Source of the DNA: Flavobacterium sp. UBA6721
GTDB lineage: Bacteria; Bacteroidota; Bacteroidia; Flavobacteriales; Flavobacteriaceae
Assembly (NCBI GenBank): GCA_002454195.1
Contig: DKIJ01000035.1
Coordinates: forward strand, 1 to 64,000
DNA length: 64,000 bases
Direction of reading: 5' to 3'
The notes below the pieces were generated by a model that saw nothing but the letters and a program-made list of their open reading frames with translations, was not told the DNA's origin and made no database searches. The position numbers and the translations under genes are program-made. Positions 36,114-45,084 of this stretch are shown one piece after another. Position 1 is the stretch's first letter. Each line of letters begins with the position of its first letter.

Positions 36114-38050
36114 TATATTGTGATTTTTCCAGGATTAAAACGTATCGATATAACCTCCTGTAATTCTTTAATTGTCTTAAAAGTGGCTTTTAGTTTTACT
36201 TTTTCTAATTTGGTTAGCGCTTCTAATTCGATAAATTGTCCAGAATCATGGTGCAATAAACCTTGTTTAGTTCGGAATTTAAGTAAGGATTTGTAGGAGT
36301 AGGCGCAAGACAAATACAATTCTTTGTTTTGTGGTTCCAATTCAGCTAGTTTTTCAAAACGTTCAGGAGTATTACTTATTCCTTTTATTCGATGGGATAA
36401 TATTAAAACCCTTGCAGCATCGGCTAGTGGCATTAATGCACGGCGTTTTATGTCAAAGAAATCTTTGTGTGCGCCATCTTGCTCAACCAAAAATTGTCTA
36501 AAAAATCCCGTAGGCGAAGGGCTTTGTAGTGCGCCACTAACCAAGTGAACATAGAAAATAGGATTCGCTTCAATATCACCAAAAATATAATCTGCGAGTT
36601 CATTTGCCAGTTCTCTATCGCCATAAGATAAGCTATAATCAAAAAAGATGAACGACAGTAATACTTCATCTTTTCCAGGATTGCTAATCCAATCGTGTAC
36701 TAATTCTTTCCAATGGTTTAAACTCAAGCACCATTTTGGGTTAGAAGCCATCATTTCGGCAGGACAATAATCATAACCAATTTCGAAAAGTCCTTTGTTG
36801 ACCTCGGCCGCTAAGTCCAAGAAATACTTGCGTGTTTTTTCTCGAATTACTTCAGGAACATCTTCGTATATCAAGGCATTATCTTGATCGGTGTGTAATA
36901 ATTGTTCGCTACGTCCTTGACTTCCTAACGCTAACCACGAAAAACGAGCAGGAGGAGGCGTTTTCATTTTGTCTAAAGACAATTCGATTACGCGTTTGAT
37001 ACAGGCATCGTTTAATTCAGTGATAATTTTAGACGTAAGTGTAATAGGAATATTTTGATCTAAATAGCCTTGTAGTAATTGCATGATTTTAGCACGAATA
37101 GGCTTGATTGCTTTCGCTTTTTTAACCCTTTTTAATGCTTTAATTAAAACCGCTGGATTGTTTCCTAAGGCTACCATGACATCATGTTTGGATAAAACAC
37201 CTATTACTTTCGTATTTGTAGTTCCATCTTTAGTCAAACAAAGGTGACTGATATTACTTTTCATCATGGCCATTTGTGCTTGGGTAATGGTCATTTTTTT
37301 TGAATAAGTAATTACAGGCGAATTCATAATTACATCGGCGGTAGTATTGATGGAATAGTCTCCCGTAACAATTTTATTTCGTAAATCTTTGTCGGTAATA
37401 ATTCCTATAGGGAGCATGTCTTCCACCACGAGCATTGCCCCAATATTCTTTTTAGTCATCGTTAGAGCAATTTCTTTAGCAGTTGCTGCTCGGGAACAAG
37501 TGACAATTTTTTTTGAATATTTAATAGGTTGAAGGTCTAATATTTTATTATCCTTATCAATAATGTCACCACTAGCAGTTTCATCCTCTAGAAAGTCACC
37601 GTATAGTTTTTTACTATGACTTTTAGAATAGGGATTTTGTGTGTTGGAAGCAAAACTGTCAATAATAAATGAACCAACATTTGAATTTTTAATAGCATAG
37701 GGTTTAAAAACGTCAATAGGTATGGCGTAGAGAATACTTTCTTCATGAGCACAAGCTTGCATCATATAATTTTCATGCGCAATCAAAGGGCGTAGACCAA
37801 AAATATCGCCTTCGTCGCACATATCCAGGATATCGTTTTTCGATTTTTGACTAAGTTCAATTGCGCCTTTATGAACCACATAAAAGCAATTGTGTGTTTC
37901 TTCATTTTCTTCAAAAACAATAGCGCCTTTGTCTTTGTAAATAATTGAAACTTGCTCCGAAAGTACTTCGATATCGAATTTGTCTAGAAAATTAAAAGGG
38001 GGAAAGTTTTTTAAAAAGTCGGCTACTCTTTGTGAAATGGTATTTTTCAT
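36113..38050 (-). CDS. cNMP-binding / CBS / DUF294 nucleotidyltransferase-like signalling protein
   Basis: A 645-residue cytosolic protein. Residues ~10-135: cyclic-nucleotide-binding fold (DMCDEGDIFGLRPLI). ~175-300: two CBS domains. ~330-470: DUF294 putative nucleotidyltransferase with LGSQGRSEQLLHTDQDNALIY (GSxGR...DxD) retained. ~490-640: DUF294 C-terminal helical domain. The layout is like GlnD-type uridylyltransferase regulators. Paired with an exonuclease in a coupled operon, which is conserved in several phyla. Target unknown. Confidence 0.9.
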   Translation of the reverse strand: MKNTISQRVADFLKNFPPFNFLDKFDIEVLSEQVSIIYKDKGAIVFEENEETHNCFYVVHKGAIELSQKSKNDILDMCDEGDIFGLRPLIAHENYMMQACAHEESILYAIPIDVFKPYAIKNSNVGSFIIDSFASNTQNPYSKSHSKKLYGDFLEDETASGDIIDKDNKILDLQPIKYSKKIVTCSRAATAKEIALTMTKKNIGAMLVVEDMLPIGIITDKDLRNKIVTGDYSINTTADVIMNSPVITYSKKMTITQAQMAMMKSNISHLCLTKDGTTNTKVIGVLSKHDVMVALGNNPAVLIKALKRVKKAKAIKPIRAKIMQLLQGYLDQNIPITLTSKIITELNDACIKRVIELSLDKMKTPPPARFSWLALGSQGRSEQLLHTDQDNALIYEDVPEVIREKTRKYFLDLAAEVNKGLFEIGYDYCPAEMMASNPKWCLSLNHWKELVHDWISNPGKDEVLLSFIFFDYSLSYGDRELANELADYIFGDIEANPIFYVHLVSGALQSPSPTGFFRQFLVEQDGAHKDFFDIKRRALMPLADAARVLILSHRIKGISNTPERFEKLAELEPQNKELYLSCAYSYKSLLKFRTKQGLLHHDSGQFIELEALTKLEKVKLKATFKTIKELQEVISIRFNPGKITI

Positions 38051-38160
38051 TAAAAAATATTTTGATGGCTAATTTTTTGGGTTTGTTTGGCTAAAGAAAT
38101 ACGAAATGCATTTCTTGGTATCAAATGCTAATGTATTAATTTTAATCTTTTAAAACGAAA

Positions 38161-38181
38161 GAAGCTCCAAAATGGAGCTTC
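38161..38181 (-). terminator. Hairpin terminator of terC-like gene
   Basis: GAAGCTCCA and TGGAGCTTC pair perfectly around AAA, 20 bases beyond the TerC stop. The following minus-strand bases are T-rich (TTCTTTCGTTTT). Confidence 0.7.
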
Positions 38182-38201
38182 AAATTCGTAGTTGATGGGC
38201 A

Positions 38202-38972
38202 TTACTTTTTTTTGGTTGCTTTCATATTGAGAGCTTCTACCATAAGTGAAAATGAAATTGCAAAATACAAATAGCCTTTTGGAATAGGTGTAACATGACT
38301 ACCAAAAATTAAGGCATTGGACAAATGCGCACTTTCGGTAACTAACATTAAACCAATTAGAATTAAAAAAGCCAATCCTAAAATTTGAATTGAAGGATGT
38401 CTATTAACAAAACTTCCAACAGGTACAGCAAATTGCATCATAATTAATACCGAAATAATCACCGCTGTAATCATGATGTACAAAGCACCTGCTACGCCAT
38501 TAGTCATTCCTACCGCAGTTAAGATACTATCAAAAGAGAAAACAATATCAATCAATATGATTTGGACAATTACACTGCTGAATGTTTTTGCTGCTGCCTT
38601 TTTAATTTCTTGCTCTTCTTCCCCTTTATGGTCTACCTTTTCTCTGATTTCATTCGTACTTTTATAAATAAGGAATAAGCCTCCTAATAATAAAATGATG
38701 CTTTGACCCGAAACCTGTGCTGTCATCCAGCTAAAATCAATGCTAAACCAAGGTTCTTTCATTGCAATTAAATAGGAAATTCCTAATAACAGAAAAATAC
38801 GCATGAACATAGCTAGGAACATACCAATTTTAGTCGCTTTTTTACGGCTTTCTTCCGGTAATTTTCCTGTAGCAATTGAGATGAAAATGATATTATCAAT
38901 TCCGAGTACGATTTCTAGAAAGGTTAATGTGATAAGAGCAATCCATGCATCTGGATTTAAAAATACTTCCAT
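38202..38972 (-). CDS. TerC family integral membrane protein
   Basis: 256 residues with seven predicted transmembrane segments. TerC motifs EIVLGIDNIIF (19-29) and IDIVFSFDSILTAVGMT carry the acidic metal-binding residues. Relatives (Alx, MeeF/MeeY) export manganese for metalation of exoenzymes or relieve metal stress. End of a minus-strand run that begins at murQ, though the spacings suggest separate promoters are possible. Confidence 0.93.
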   Translation of the reverse strand: MEVFLNPDAWIALITLTFLEIVLGIDNIIFISIATGKLPEESRKKATKIGMFLAMFMRIFLLLGISYLIAMKEPWFSIDFSWMTAQVSGQSIILLLGGLFLIYKSTNEIREKVDHKGEEEQEIKKAAAKTFSSVIVQIILIDIVFSFDSILTAVGMTNGVAGALYIMITAVIISVLIMMQFAVPVGSFVNRHPSIQILGLAFLILIGLMLVTESAHLSNALIFGSHVTPIPKGYLYFAISFSLMVEALNMKATKKK

Positions 38973-39019
38973 TTTGTATAGGTTAGGGGTTATGAGTTAT
39001 GTGTTGTGAGTTTAAGGAA

Positions 39020-39397
39020 TTATAATTCTCCAATTTTTGTAACGGTTCCTCGTTGTTTTTGATCGGAGCCTATGATTCCGAATTCAAAGGTATAGGTATT
39101 TCCGGAAGTCGTCAAAATTTTCATGCCAATGGCTTTTTCTTCTGCCATATTTTTAGGATGTTTTTTTTTCAAAACATACTCGCAATCGCTAATCCAGCGG
39201 ATAGAAGCGGTATCTGTTTTTCCTTCAAAAGTTTCAATTTCTATGCTGTCATTACGCTCAAAAACGGTTACTTTTTTTTCTCCGTTTACTTCGTATTCAA
39301 AACGGAATTTTCCTGTTTTAAAAGCTGCACAATTGTGTTCTGCCTGATAACAAGATACTAAAAGTAGAAGTAGAGGAAGTAGTATTATTTTTTTCAT
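39020..39397 (-). CDS. Small lipoprotein (125 aa)
   Basis: Signal peptide with lipobox LLLLVSC (Cys at 16). The mature region FKTGKFRFEYEVNGEKKVTVFERNDSIEIETFEGKTDTASIRWISDCEYVL is a conserved Flavobacterial pattern, sometimes mislabelled in databases as a topoisomerase. It is beta-rich, with two later cysteines. Function unknown. Confidence 0.8.
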   Translation of the reverse strand: MKKIILLPLLLLLVSCYQAEHNCAAFKTGKFRFEYEVNGEKKVTVFERNDSIEIETFEGKTDTASIRWISDCEYVLKKKHPKNMAEEKAIGMKILTTSGNTYTFEFGIIGSDQKQRGTVTKIGEL

Positions 39398-39449
39398 TCT
39401 CTTTATTGGGTTAGATTCTCCTCTCTCAGATGGGGTAGGAGGTGTGTAT

Positions 39450-40022
39450 TTATTGAATTTTAATATCGTATTTGTCTAAAAGTCCTGGGATTCCCTGCAT
39501 TGAAAATTTAGCTTTTCGCATCGGGTTGAATTCAGGGTCTATTTTGTAATTGTAAGCGGTTAAGAAATTCACTTCTTTTAATTGGGTATCATTAAATACC
39601 GCATTTTCCAGATTGCAATTGTCAAAAACCGAATTGGAAAGATTCGTGCCAATGAAACTCACTTCTTTCATCGAACAGGAATTGAATTTGGTTTTAGGCA
39701 TTTTTTTATTCGAAAAAGAAGCATAATCCAAAATGCAATCGGTGAAATGAACCGCAAACATAAAATCGGTACAGCTGTTAAATTGAATTCCCAGCAGTTT
39801 ACAATTAGAAAAATGTACGGTTTTTAAGCTCGTTCCTTTTAAGTTGGTCATCGAAAGATTGCAATCGATGAATTCGCAATCCATGAAAGTATTGTTTGAA
39901 AAATCACTGTTGGAGAAATCACAGTTTTTAAAAACACAGTCTTCAAATTCACGATGACTGACTTTTTTATTGATGAAAATGACCTTATCAAAGGTTTTCT
40001 GAATGTGAATGAGTTCTTCCAT
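39450..40022 (-). CDS. Pentapeptide-repeat protein
   Basis: A 190-residue protein with tandem A(D/N)Lxx-type repeats from ~25 to 165 (DCVFKNCDFSNSDFSNNTFMDCEFIDCNL...), expected to fold as a right-handed quadrilateral beta-helix. Cytosolic, no signal. Some relatives mimic DNA and inhibit gyrase; whether this one does is unknown. The ATG overlaps the upstream DUF6095-like stop by one base (TAATG). Confidence 0.88.
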   Translation of the reverse strand: MEELIHIQKTFDKVIFINKKVSHREFEDCVFKNCDFSNSDFSNNTFMDCEFIDCNLSMTNLKGTSLKTVHFSNCKLLGIQFNSCTDFMFAVHFTDCILDYASFSNKKMPKTKFNSCSMKEVSFIGTNLSNSVFDNCNLENAVFNDTQLKEVNFLTAYNYKIDPEFNPMRKAKFSMQGIPGLLDKYDIKIQ

Positions 40023-40243
40023 TAATCGTTAAATAAGGCTTCCATTATATATTTCAATCCTAGAAAAATCAAATACATCGAAGCCAAACATGCCACAATT
40101 CCAATTCCTAAAACCAGATAATGCCAAACGTTTTTTTGGTTCATAAAGGCATTATAAATCAATGATGGTCCAATGAACATTAGCGGCAAAGCGCCTGTTA
40201 AGTATTTTACTCCTTTGGATAATAATTCTTTATTTGTTGACAT
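40022..40243 (-). CDS. Small membrane protein (DUF6095-like, 73 aa)
   Basis: Two transmembrane segments (about 13-32 and 40-65), with pattern KYLTGALPLMFIGPSLIYNAFMNQ found in short Flavobacterial proteins. Function unknown. Translationally coupled to the pentapeptide-repeat gene. Confidence 0.78.
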   Translation of the reverse strand: MSTNKELLSKGVKYLTGALPLMFIGPSLIYNAFMNQKNVWHYLVLGIGIVACLASMYLIFLGLKYIMEALFND

Positions 40244-40246
40244 TTT

Positions 40247-40277
40247 AAGTTAGAAGTTAGAAGTTAGAAGTTAGAAG
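40247..40277. repeat. Tandem AGTTAGA-type heptamers
   Basis: Four near-perfect copies of GTTAGAA sit in the 59-base gap between murQ and the DUF6095-like gene. Similar tracts occur at 47871-47920. Confidence 0.6.
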
Positions 40278-40302
40278 TCACGCATAACGCATAACACCTA
40301 AC

Positions 40303-41124
40303 TCATAACTTATTACTATTATAATAATCCACTGCCTTACGCACGCTACCGTGTTCTTTCAATAACTGAGCGGCTTCTTCGTAGCTTACAGGAATTTCGC
40401 CCATAATCATTTTAGTGCCGCGGTCAACGAGTTTGGCGTTGCTTAATTGCATATCGACCATTTTGTTGCCTTTTACTTTTCCTAACTGAATCATCGTTGC
40501 CGTTGAAATCATATTCAAAACCAACTTTTGAGCGGTACCGGCTTTCATTCTCGAACTTCCAGTTACGAATTCTGGTCCTACGATAACTTCGATAGGGAAT
40601 TGCGCTGTTTGCGAAAGCGGGCTACCAGCATTGCAGGAAATACTTCCTGTGATAATATTATTTTGGTTACAGGCTTCCAAACCACCAATGACATAAGGCG
40701 TTGTTCCCGAAGCTGCAATTCCTATCACCACATCGTTTTCGTTGATGTTGAATTCCTGCAAATCAATCCAGGCTTGGGTAGCATTGTCCTCGGCGTTTTC
40801 TACCGCTTTACGAATGGCTTTGTCACCACCGGCAATAATTCCCACCACCAAATCAAAAGGCACTCCAAAAGTAGGAGGACACTCTGAAGCATCTACCACA
40901 CCCAAACGTCCCGAAGTTCCTGCGCCAATGTAAAACAAACGACCGCCTTGTTTCATTTTGGCAACGATTTGGCTGACCAAAGTTTCAATTTGCGGCAAGG
41001 CTTTTTCCACAGCTAGCGGAACAGTTTTGTCTTCGTTATTGATATTGCTTAATAATTCCGTAACGGACATTTTCTCTAAATGCTCGTATTTTGAGGATTG
41101 CTCGGTTGTTTTTATGAAAGTCAT
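40303..41124 (-). CDS. murQ: N-acetylmuramic acid 6-phosphate etherase
   Basis: A 273-residue SIS-domain etherase that cleaves MurNAc-6-P to GlcNAc-6-P and D-lactate in cell-wall recycling. Motifs: YIGAGTSGRLGVVDASECPPTFG (acid residue of the active site), AASGTTPYVIGGL, and VTGSSRMKAGTAQKLVLNMIST. Usual length. Lies upstream of two small envelope genes. Confidence 0.95.
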   Translation of the reverse strand: MTFIKTTEQSSKYEHLEKMSVTELLSNINNEDKTVPLAVEKALPQIETLVSQIVAKMKQGGRLFYIGAGTSGRLGVVDASECPPTFGVPFDLVVGIIAGGDKAIRKAVENAEDNATQAWIDLQEFNINENDVVIGIAASGTTPYVIGGLEACNQNNIITGSISCNAGSPLSQTAQFPIEVIVGPEFVTGSSRMKAGTAQKLVLNMISTATMIQLGKVKGNKMVDMQLSNAKLVDRGTKMIMGEIPVSYEEAAQLLKEHGSVRKAVDYYNSNKL

Positions 41125-41468
41125 TCTTTTGAGTTTCTGAGTTGCAAAGTGCCAAAGGTACTACCTTTTCAGCAAGAATGATAGGGGAATTTTGTGGTAT
41201 TTTTATTTTTTGAAAGATAGTGTTTGTTCGTCATTGCGAGCGCAGTGAAGCAATCTCACTAAGTAATTCTATAAAGTAGCAGTTCTTTTAGGGTACGGAT
41301 TTAATAATAAATCAGATGTATTCTTTTTTTATTAGAGCCACACGAAAGGATTCGTGCGGCAGCGTGGGGCTAGCTAAATCGAAAATTTGGTTGTTTTTAT
41401 CTGAAAATTAAATAACTAAAAAAAGAAATATTAAATTTATACTTTTAATTATGTAAATATTTTTTGTC
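41125..41468. other. 344-base gap with two palindromic repeats
   Basis: Contains the GTCATTGCGAG repeat (41229-41262) and a palindromic GCCACACGAAAGGATTCGTGCGGC element (41336-41359, stem interrupted by one mismatch). No gene seen. Confidence 0.45.
41229..41262 (+). repeat. GTCATTGCGAG...GAAGCAATCTCACT repeat, copy 1
   Basis: A dispersed palindrome-like element of the widespread ATTGCGAG/GAAGCAATCTC type. A second copy in opposite orientation is at 45006-45047; the two bracket the MORN-HNH-Mrr region. Confidence 0.6.
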
Positions 41469-43133
41469 ATGAATATAAAATACTTATTGATTATTGGACT
41501 ATATATTTTTTTTTCTCCTGTGAGTTACAGTCAAAATTCCATTGCCCCCGAAGGAAATCTGTTATCTTTTTTGTATGATTTCAAACCCTTTGTTGTTCCG
41601 GAAATGAAAAAATTAGACACCTATAATGTTTCTAAACAAGCTGCCAATATTTCAAAAATAGAAGGAGCATTAAAAGAAAATAAGCCTATCAAAGTGATCT
41701 ATAATGACGGAACGGTGTTTGAAGGGACCTTGTATAAAAATTATAAAGATTATATACTTAATGAAGGTAATTTGGTGTTTGCTAATGGCGATTCTTATAA
41801 AGGAAGTTTTGGTAGTGTTTATTCTGAGCCTTATACTCAGGGAGTATATAGATTTAAAGATGCTACTTTAGTAACTATTACTACCGAAAAGAAAGAGGCC
41901 CCAATTTATTCTTTAACAACTAGAGATTATAAAATGACTGATGGGGCTAGTTTTATGATAGATAATTATTACATGCGTAATATTTATACCAATGCCAAAG
42001 GATACAAATTTAGTTATTACTTGAATAAAGAAAAAAAGCTAAATTCTCACGCCTATTTTAATTATCCTAACGGGATTTTACTATATGGAAAATATAATAA
42101 TGGAGTTCCTGATGGTATTTGGTCAATTTCCAAAAACTCAAATGGAATAAATACATTATGTTTTAAAAATGGACAAGTTACAGGATGTATTAGCAATAAA
42201 TTTCCTGAAGAAAGTGATCTCTATTATTTTTATTACGAAAACAAATTACTAAATACCAAAGCAACTTATGCAGGTGCATATTATTATTGTGTGAATGGTG
42301 ATTGTTTAAATGGTACAGGCGAATTGTTTTATTCATCTACAAATGAGAATAAACCTCTTTTTCTGTTTACTAAAGCTACTTTTAATAATAAAAATTCTGT
42401 TGGTGAAGCTCATTCGGTTTTTTATAATGGACAATTAGAAGTTATTAAATATTTAAAAGGTCCTCTTGTAGATTATGAATTTCATGGGAAATGTCATGAA
42501 GTGTATGCTGATGGTTCACCTTGTTTTGTTGGTGAAATGAATATGGGAAATCGAGCAAAGGGCTATTATTTTTATGAAAATTATGGTACGTTTGAAGGTG
42601 ATTTCAAAGATCATTATCCTAGTTTTGGTAAAATTACTCTTCCAGGGTTGGGGTATTATGAAGGTAATTGCAATAGTGAAGGTATGAAAGGCACAGGAAA
42701 ATTTTATTTTGCAGATGGAAGCACAGTGAAAAGTGATAATTTTCAAAAATATTCCGCCGCCGCTGCTACTTATACTCTAAAAAATGGTCAGTCAGAAGTA
42801 GGGATATATCATTTTGACAAAAACACCTTTGAGTATGTTGATTATCTTGGTCAAATGAAAGCCTATATCAAATCATTAGAGCAAGCTAATAAACCACAAA
42901 TAGCCACTACTACAACAACACGATCATCAGGACAATGTGGCACTTGTCATGGGAGTGGAGCTGTTGTAATAACTTGTTCTATGTGTAAAGGGAATGGTAA
43001 ATCTGAAACTTGGGTAAAGGTTAACGATTATGGTCGCTACAGCGGAAAAGGAACCTGTATTTATTGCAGAGGAACAGGTACAATGAGTTTAAGTAATTCT
43101 TGTAGAAGTTGTAACGGTAGCGGGAAAAATTAG
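41469..43133 (+). CDS. Secreted MORN-like repeat protein with C-terminal DnaJ-type zinc-finger motifs
   Basis: A 554-residue exported protein: signal peptide 1-21 (SYSQ). Residues ~60-450 hold MORN-like glycine-aromatic repeats (VIYNDGTVFEGTLYKN, VFANGDSYKGSFGS, YPNGILLYGKYNNGVPDGIW, GLGYYEGNCNSEGMKGTGKF). Residues ~490-554 carry four CxxCxGxG motifs (CGTCHGSGAV, CSMCKGNGK, CIYCRGTGT, CRSCNGSGK), as in the DnaJ zinc-finger. A zinc-finger in a secreted protein is unusual. Monocistronic. Possible host-surface or self-association role; unknown. Confidence 0.8.
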   Translation: MNIKYLLIIGLYIFFSPVSYSQNSIAPEGNLLSFLYDFKPFVVPEMKKLDTYNVSKQAANISKIEGALKENKPIKVIYNDGTVFEGTLYKNYKDYILNEGNLVFANGDSYKGSFGSVYSEPYTQGVYRFKDATLVTITTEKKEAPIYSLTTRDYKMTDGASFMIDNYYMRNIYTNAKGYKFSYYLNKEKKLNSHAYFNYPNGILLYGKYNNGVPDGIWSISKNSNGINTLCFKNGQVTGCISNKFPEESDLYYFYYENKLLNTKATYAGAYYYCVNGDCLNGTGELFYSSTNENKPLFLFTKATFNNKNSVGEAHSVFYNGQLEVIKYLKGPLVDYEFHGKCHEVYADGSPCFVGEMNMGNRAKGYYFYENYGTFEGDFKDHYPSFGKITLPGLGYYEGNCNSEGMKGTGKFYFADGSTVKSDNFQKYSAAAATYTLKNGQSEVGIYHFDKNTFEYVDYLGQMKAYIKSLEQANKPQIATTTTTRSSGQCGTCHGSGAVVITCSMCKGNGKSETWVKVNDYGRYSGKGTCIYCRGTGTMSLSNSCRSCNGSGKN

Positions 43134-43249
43134 ATTTGTTTTTTTACGGTGTTTATTTAAAAACTATATTTTTTTATCGTTGTACTTTGCAGTATTTCCA
43201 AACATTTCGGATGCTACAAAGTTGCTTATCGTTGCGGACACAGAATGCT

Positions 43250-43263
43250 CCCGAAATGTCGGG
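43250..43263. repeat. CCCGA-AATG-TCGGG hairpin
   Basis: A short perfect palindrome in the 182-base gap between the MORN gene and the HNH gene, similar to CCCGAAGTGTCGGG at 45022-45035 on the other flank of the restriction pair. The gap also contains the start of a 64-codon frame that looks non-coding. Confidence 0.4.
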
Positions 43264-43315
43264 ACTGCGCTAACGTTTGTGTGTATGTTCGAGCCATCAG
43301 GGACGCGTGTTGTGC

Positions 43316-43645
43316 TTATTTATTATTCAATTTTGGTGGATTCTTCAATGCTTTTTTTACAACTTCATCAATAGAATCAACCGTTATTTCTTTTTTCTTG
43401 CAGTAGTCACTTTCAAGCCAATCCTCAATTAATTTTGATCCTTTACTTGCGTTACACGACATACAACAAAGAGCTATATTATCAGTCCCATTAAGTCTAA
43501 TATCATTTACAATATGCTCCCAAGATGGTTTGTTTTTCCGTGAGTTATTTTCAGTCGTGAATACTATTCTGCAATAAACACATTTAGTATCTCGTTTTTT
43601 TACAAATTCTTCAATATGCTTTGGTATTCCCCAACGATTTGCCAT
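43316..43645 (-). CDS. HNH endonuclease family protein
   Basis: A 109-residue HNH nuclease: KCVYC...(WEHIVND)...NIALCCMSCNASKG. This gives paired zinc-binding CxxC motifs and the catalytic His in the EH(I/V)xxD position, then the final Asn/Cys of HNH. Basic and small, without a methylase. It lies 11 bases downstream of the Mrr-like gene, so the two form an operon-like restriction pair. Confidence 0.85.
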   Translation of the reverse strand: MANRWGIPKHIEEFVKKRDTKCVYCRIVFTTENNSRKNKPSWEHIVNDIRLNGTDNIALCCMSCNASKGSKLIEDWLESDYCKKKEITVDSIDEVVKKALKNPPKLNNK

Positions 43646-43656
43646 ATAGTTCCAAA

Positions 43657-44541
43657 TTAATTATTGTCTTCGAAGAAATCATTGTCCAATTCTTTAACTT
43701 CGTATACTGCTTTTACTTGAATACCTACATTATATTGATGCATAAGGTCTACTAATTTCAAACCATCAATCAGAATTATTGTGTGATGAGCATCATGAGC
43801 TTTTTTCGTTGCACCTGTATCAAACGATGATGTCGTGACGAAAACACCTTTTTGGGTGTCTCCACTCATTGCACCAATAAAATTCCGAATATCCTTCTCT
43901 CTGACTTTATTTTCTCCATATCGTTTGGCTTGAATGTAAATTTTGTCCAGTCCAAGTTTATCCTCATTGATTATCCCATCAATTCCACCATCTCCTGTTT
44001 TTGCTGTTTCAACAAAATCACCGTACCCCATTTTTTTGAGAAGAATAAGAATTACTTTCTCAAAATAGAATGGATCAATGTCCTTTAGTTTTTCTAATAA
44101 TTCATCTTTTACCTGAATGTCAATTTGGTCAAAACCTTCGTCAATCAGGTCTTGGGGTGAGGCGTTCTCAATATTTGAAGGAGTCGATTCTTTTTTAGAG
44201 TTTTCTTGATTATAGAATTCAAGGTAATTATCAGAATTTTCAACTTGTTTTAAAGACAAGTCTGATTTAGCATGAGTTTTCCCTTTATCTGTTATTTTTA
44301 CAAATCCTCTCTTTGGAAATTCAATATATCCACCCTTTTTCAAGTAAGATTTCCCCCAAGCAATTCGGTTAATTATTAAAAGGTCTCCACTTTTTGTTTT
44401 TTCTTCCAATTGCTCTTTTGAAAGATCAGTGTAGAATTTATCAATTACTTTTTGATATAATTCTCTTGCTTGAAGAGTTTCTCCATTTTCTAACACTTTC
44501 AAAATCGGGATGAAAGTCTCATGAAATTTTGGTATTTCCAT
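43657..44541 (-). CDS. Mrr-type (type IV) restriction endonuclease
   Basis: A 294-residue protein: N-terminal winged-helix Mrr_N domain (1-100, ILKVLENGETLQARELYQKV...) and C-terminal PD-(D/E)xK domain (about 150-275). The catalytic motif is TGDGGIDGII...DKIYIQAKRY (Asp, then QxK), followed by VFVTTSSFDTGA typical of Mrr. Relatives cut methylated DNA; the exact modification is unknown. Together with HNH it makes a compact defence pair. Confidence 0.88.
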   Translation of the reverse strand: MEIPKFHETFIPILKVLENGETLQARELYQKVIDKFYTDLSKEQLEEKTKSGDLLIINRIAWGKSYLKKGGYIEFPKRGFVKITDKGKTHAKSDLSLKQVENSDNYLEFYNQENSKKESTPSNIENASPQDLIDEGFDQIDIQVKDELLEKLKDIDPFYFEKVILILLKKMGYGDFVETAKTGDGGIDGIINEDKLGLDKIYIQAKRYGENKVREKDIRNFIGAMSGDTQKGVFVTTSSFDTGATKKAHDAHHTIILIDGLKLVDLMHQYNVGIQVKAVYEVKELDNDFFEDNN

Positions 44542-44797
44542 ATTTTATATTGTTTCGTCGGAGTTCGTTTAAATTAAGCAGAACTCACATATATGTATGT
44601 TAAAATCATATAAAGCCACCCAATTATAGATAGATATTTATGATTACTGTTATACTTTATATTTATCAAATATATAAACAATTCACTACAAAAATCAATA
44701 ATACTTAATATTAGTTGCGAAATTTTCGTACTAAGTGAAGTATGAATTAAGAGAGTTTCATTTTTAAAAATGAATTTGTCGGGAGTAGGCTTTGCGT

Positions 44798-44864
44798 GAG
44801 GGATGGAAGTGGCATCCTTTGTGGCTTTTCTTTAAAGCCACAAAGATATAACGGACAGCCCGAC
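44798..44864 (+). repeat. Structured intergenic repeat, copy 2
   Basis: Reads GAGGGATGGAAGTGGCATCC, then TTTGTGGCTTT-TCTTT-AAAGCCACAAA (perfect 11-bp stem, 44818-44844), then GATATAACGGACAGCCCGAC. The same word order as the copy at 22293-22392 in opposite strand. Confidence 0.65.
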
Positions 44865-45005
44865 CTCGTTGCATAACGAAAGTTGCTTTTTTGTACTAAG
44901 GTTGTGCAACGAGGGCACGCCCAAGATGTTTTTATGTTAAGGGTGTTTTGTGTTGTTTTGACAAAAGAGACCAACAAGTGAAACAATCACGTAAACATAG
45001 CTGTT

Positions 45006-45047
45006 AGTGAGATTACTTCGTCCCGAAGTGTCGGGACTCGTAATGAC
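45006..45047 (-). repeat. GTCATT...AATCTCACT repeat, copy 2
   Basis: On the minus strand: GTCATTACGAG, then the CCCGAC-ACT-TCGGG hairpin, then GAAGTAATCTCACT. Same family as 41229-41262 in opposite orientation. Confidence 0.6.
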
Positions 45048-45084
45048 AAAACGGGCTGTATTATCAGGGGTGAACACCCAAAAA

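Larger units (their letters stand above)
44542..45084. other. 543-base gap between Mrr and ZIP genes
   Basis: AT-rich first half with nothing coding. The second half holds the structured repeat at 44798-44864 and the inverted GTCATT repeat at 45006-45047. Confidence 0.5.

Noticed and set aside
43180..43374. 64-codon plus-strand frame between the MORN gene and HNH gene
   Set aside because: Covers a palindromic repeat and the 3' end of the HNH gene; composition is that of the repeat, no start signal.
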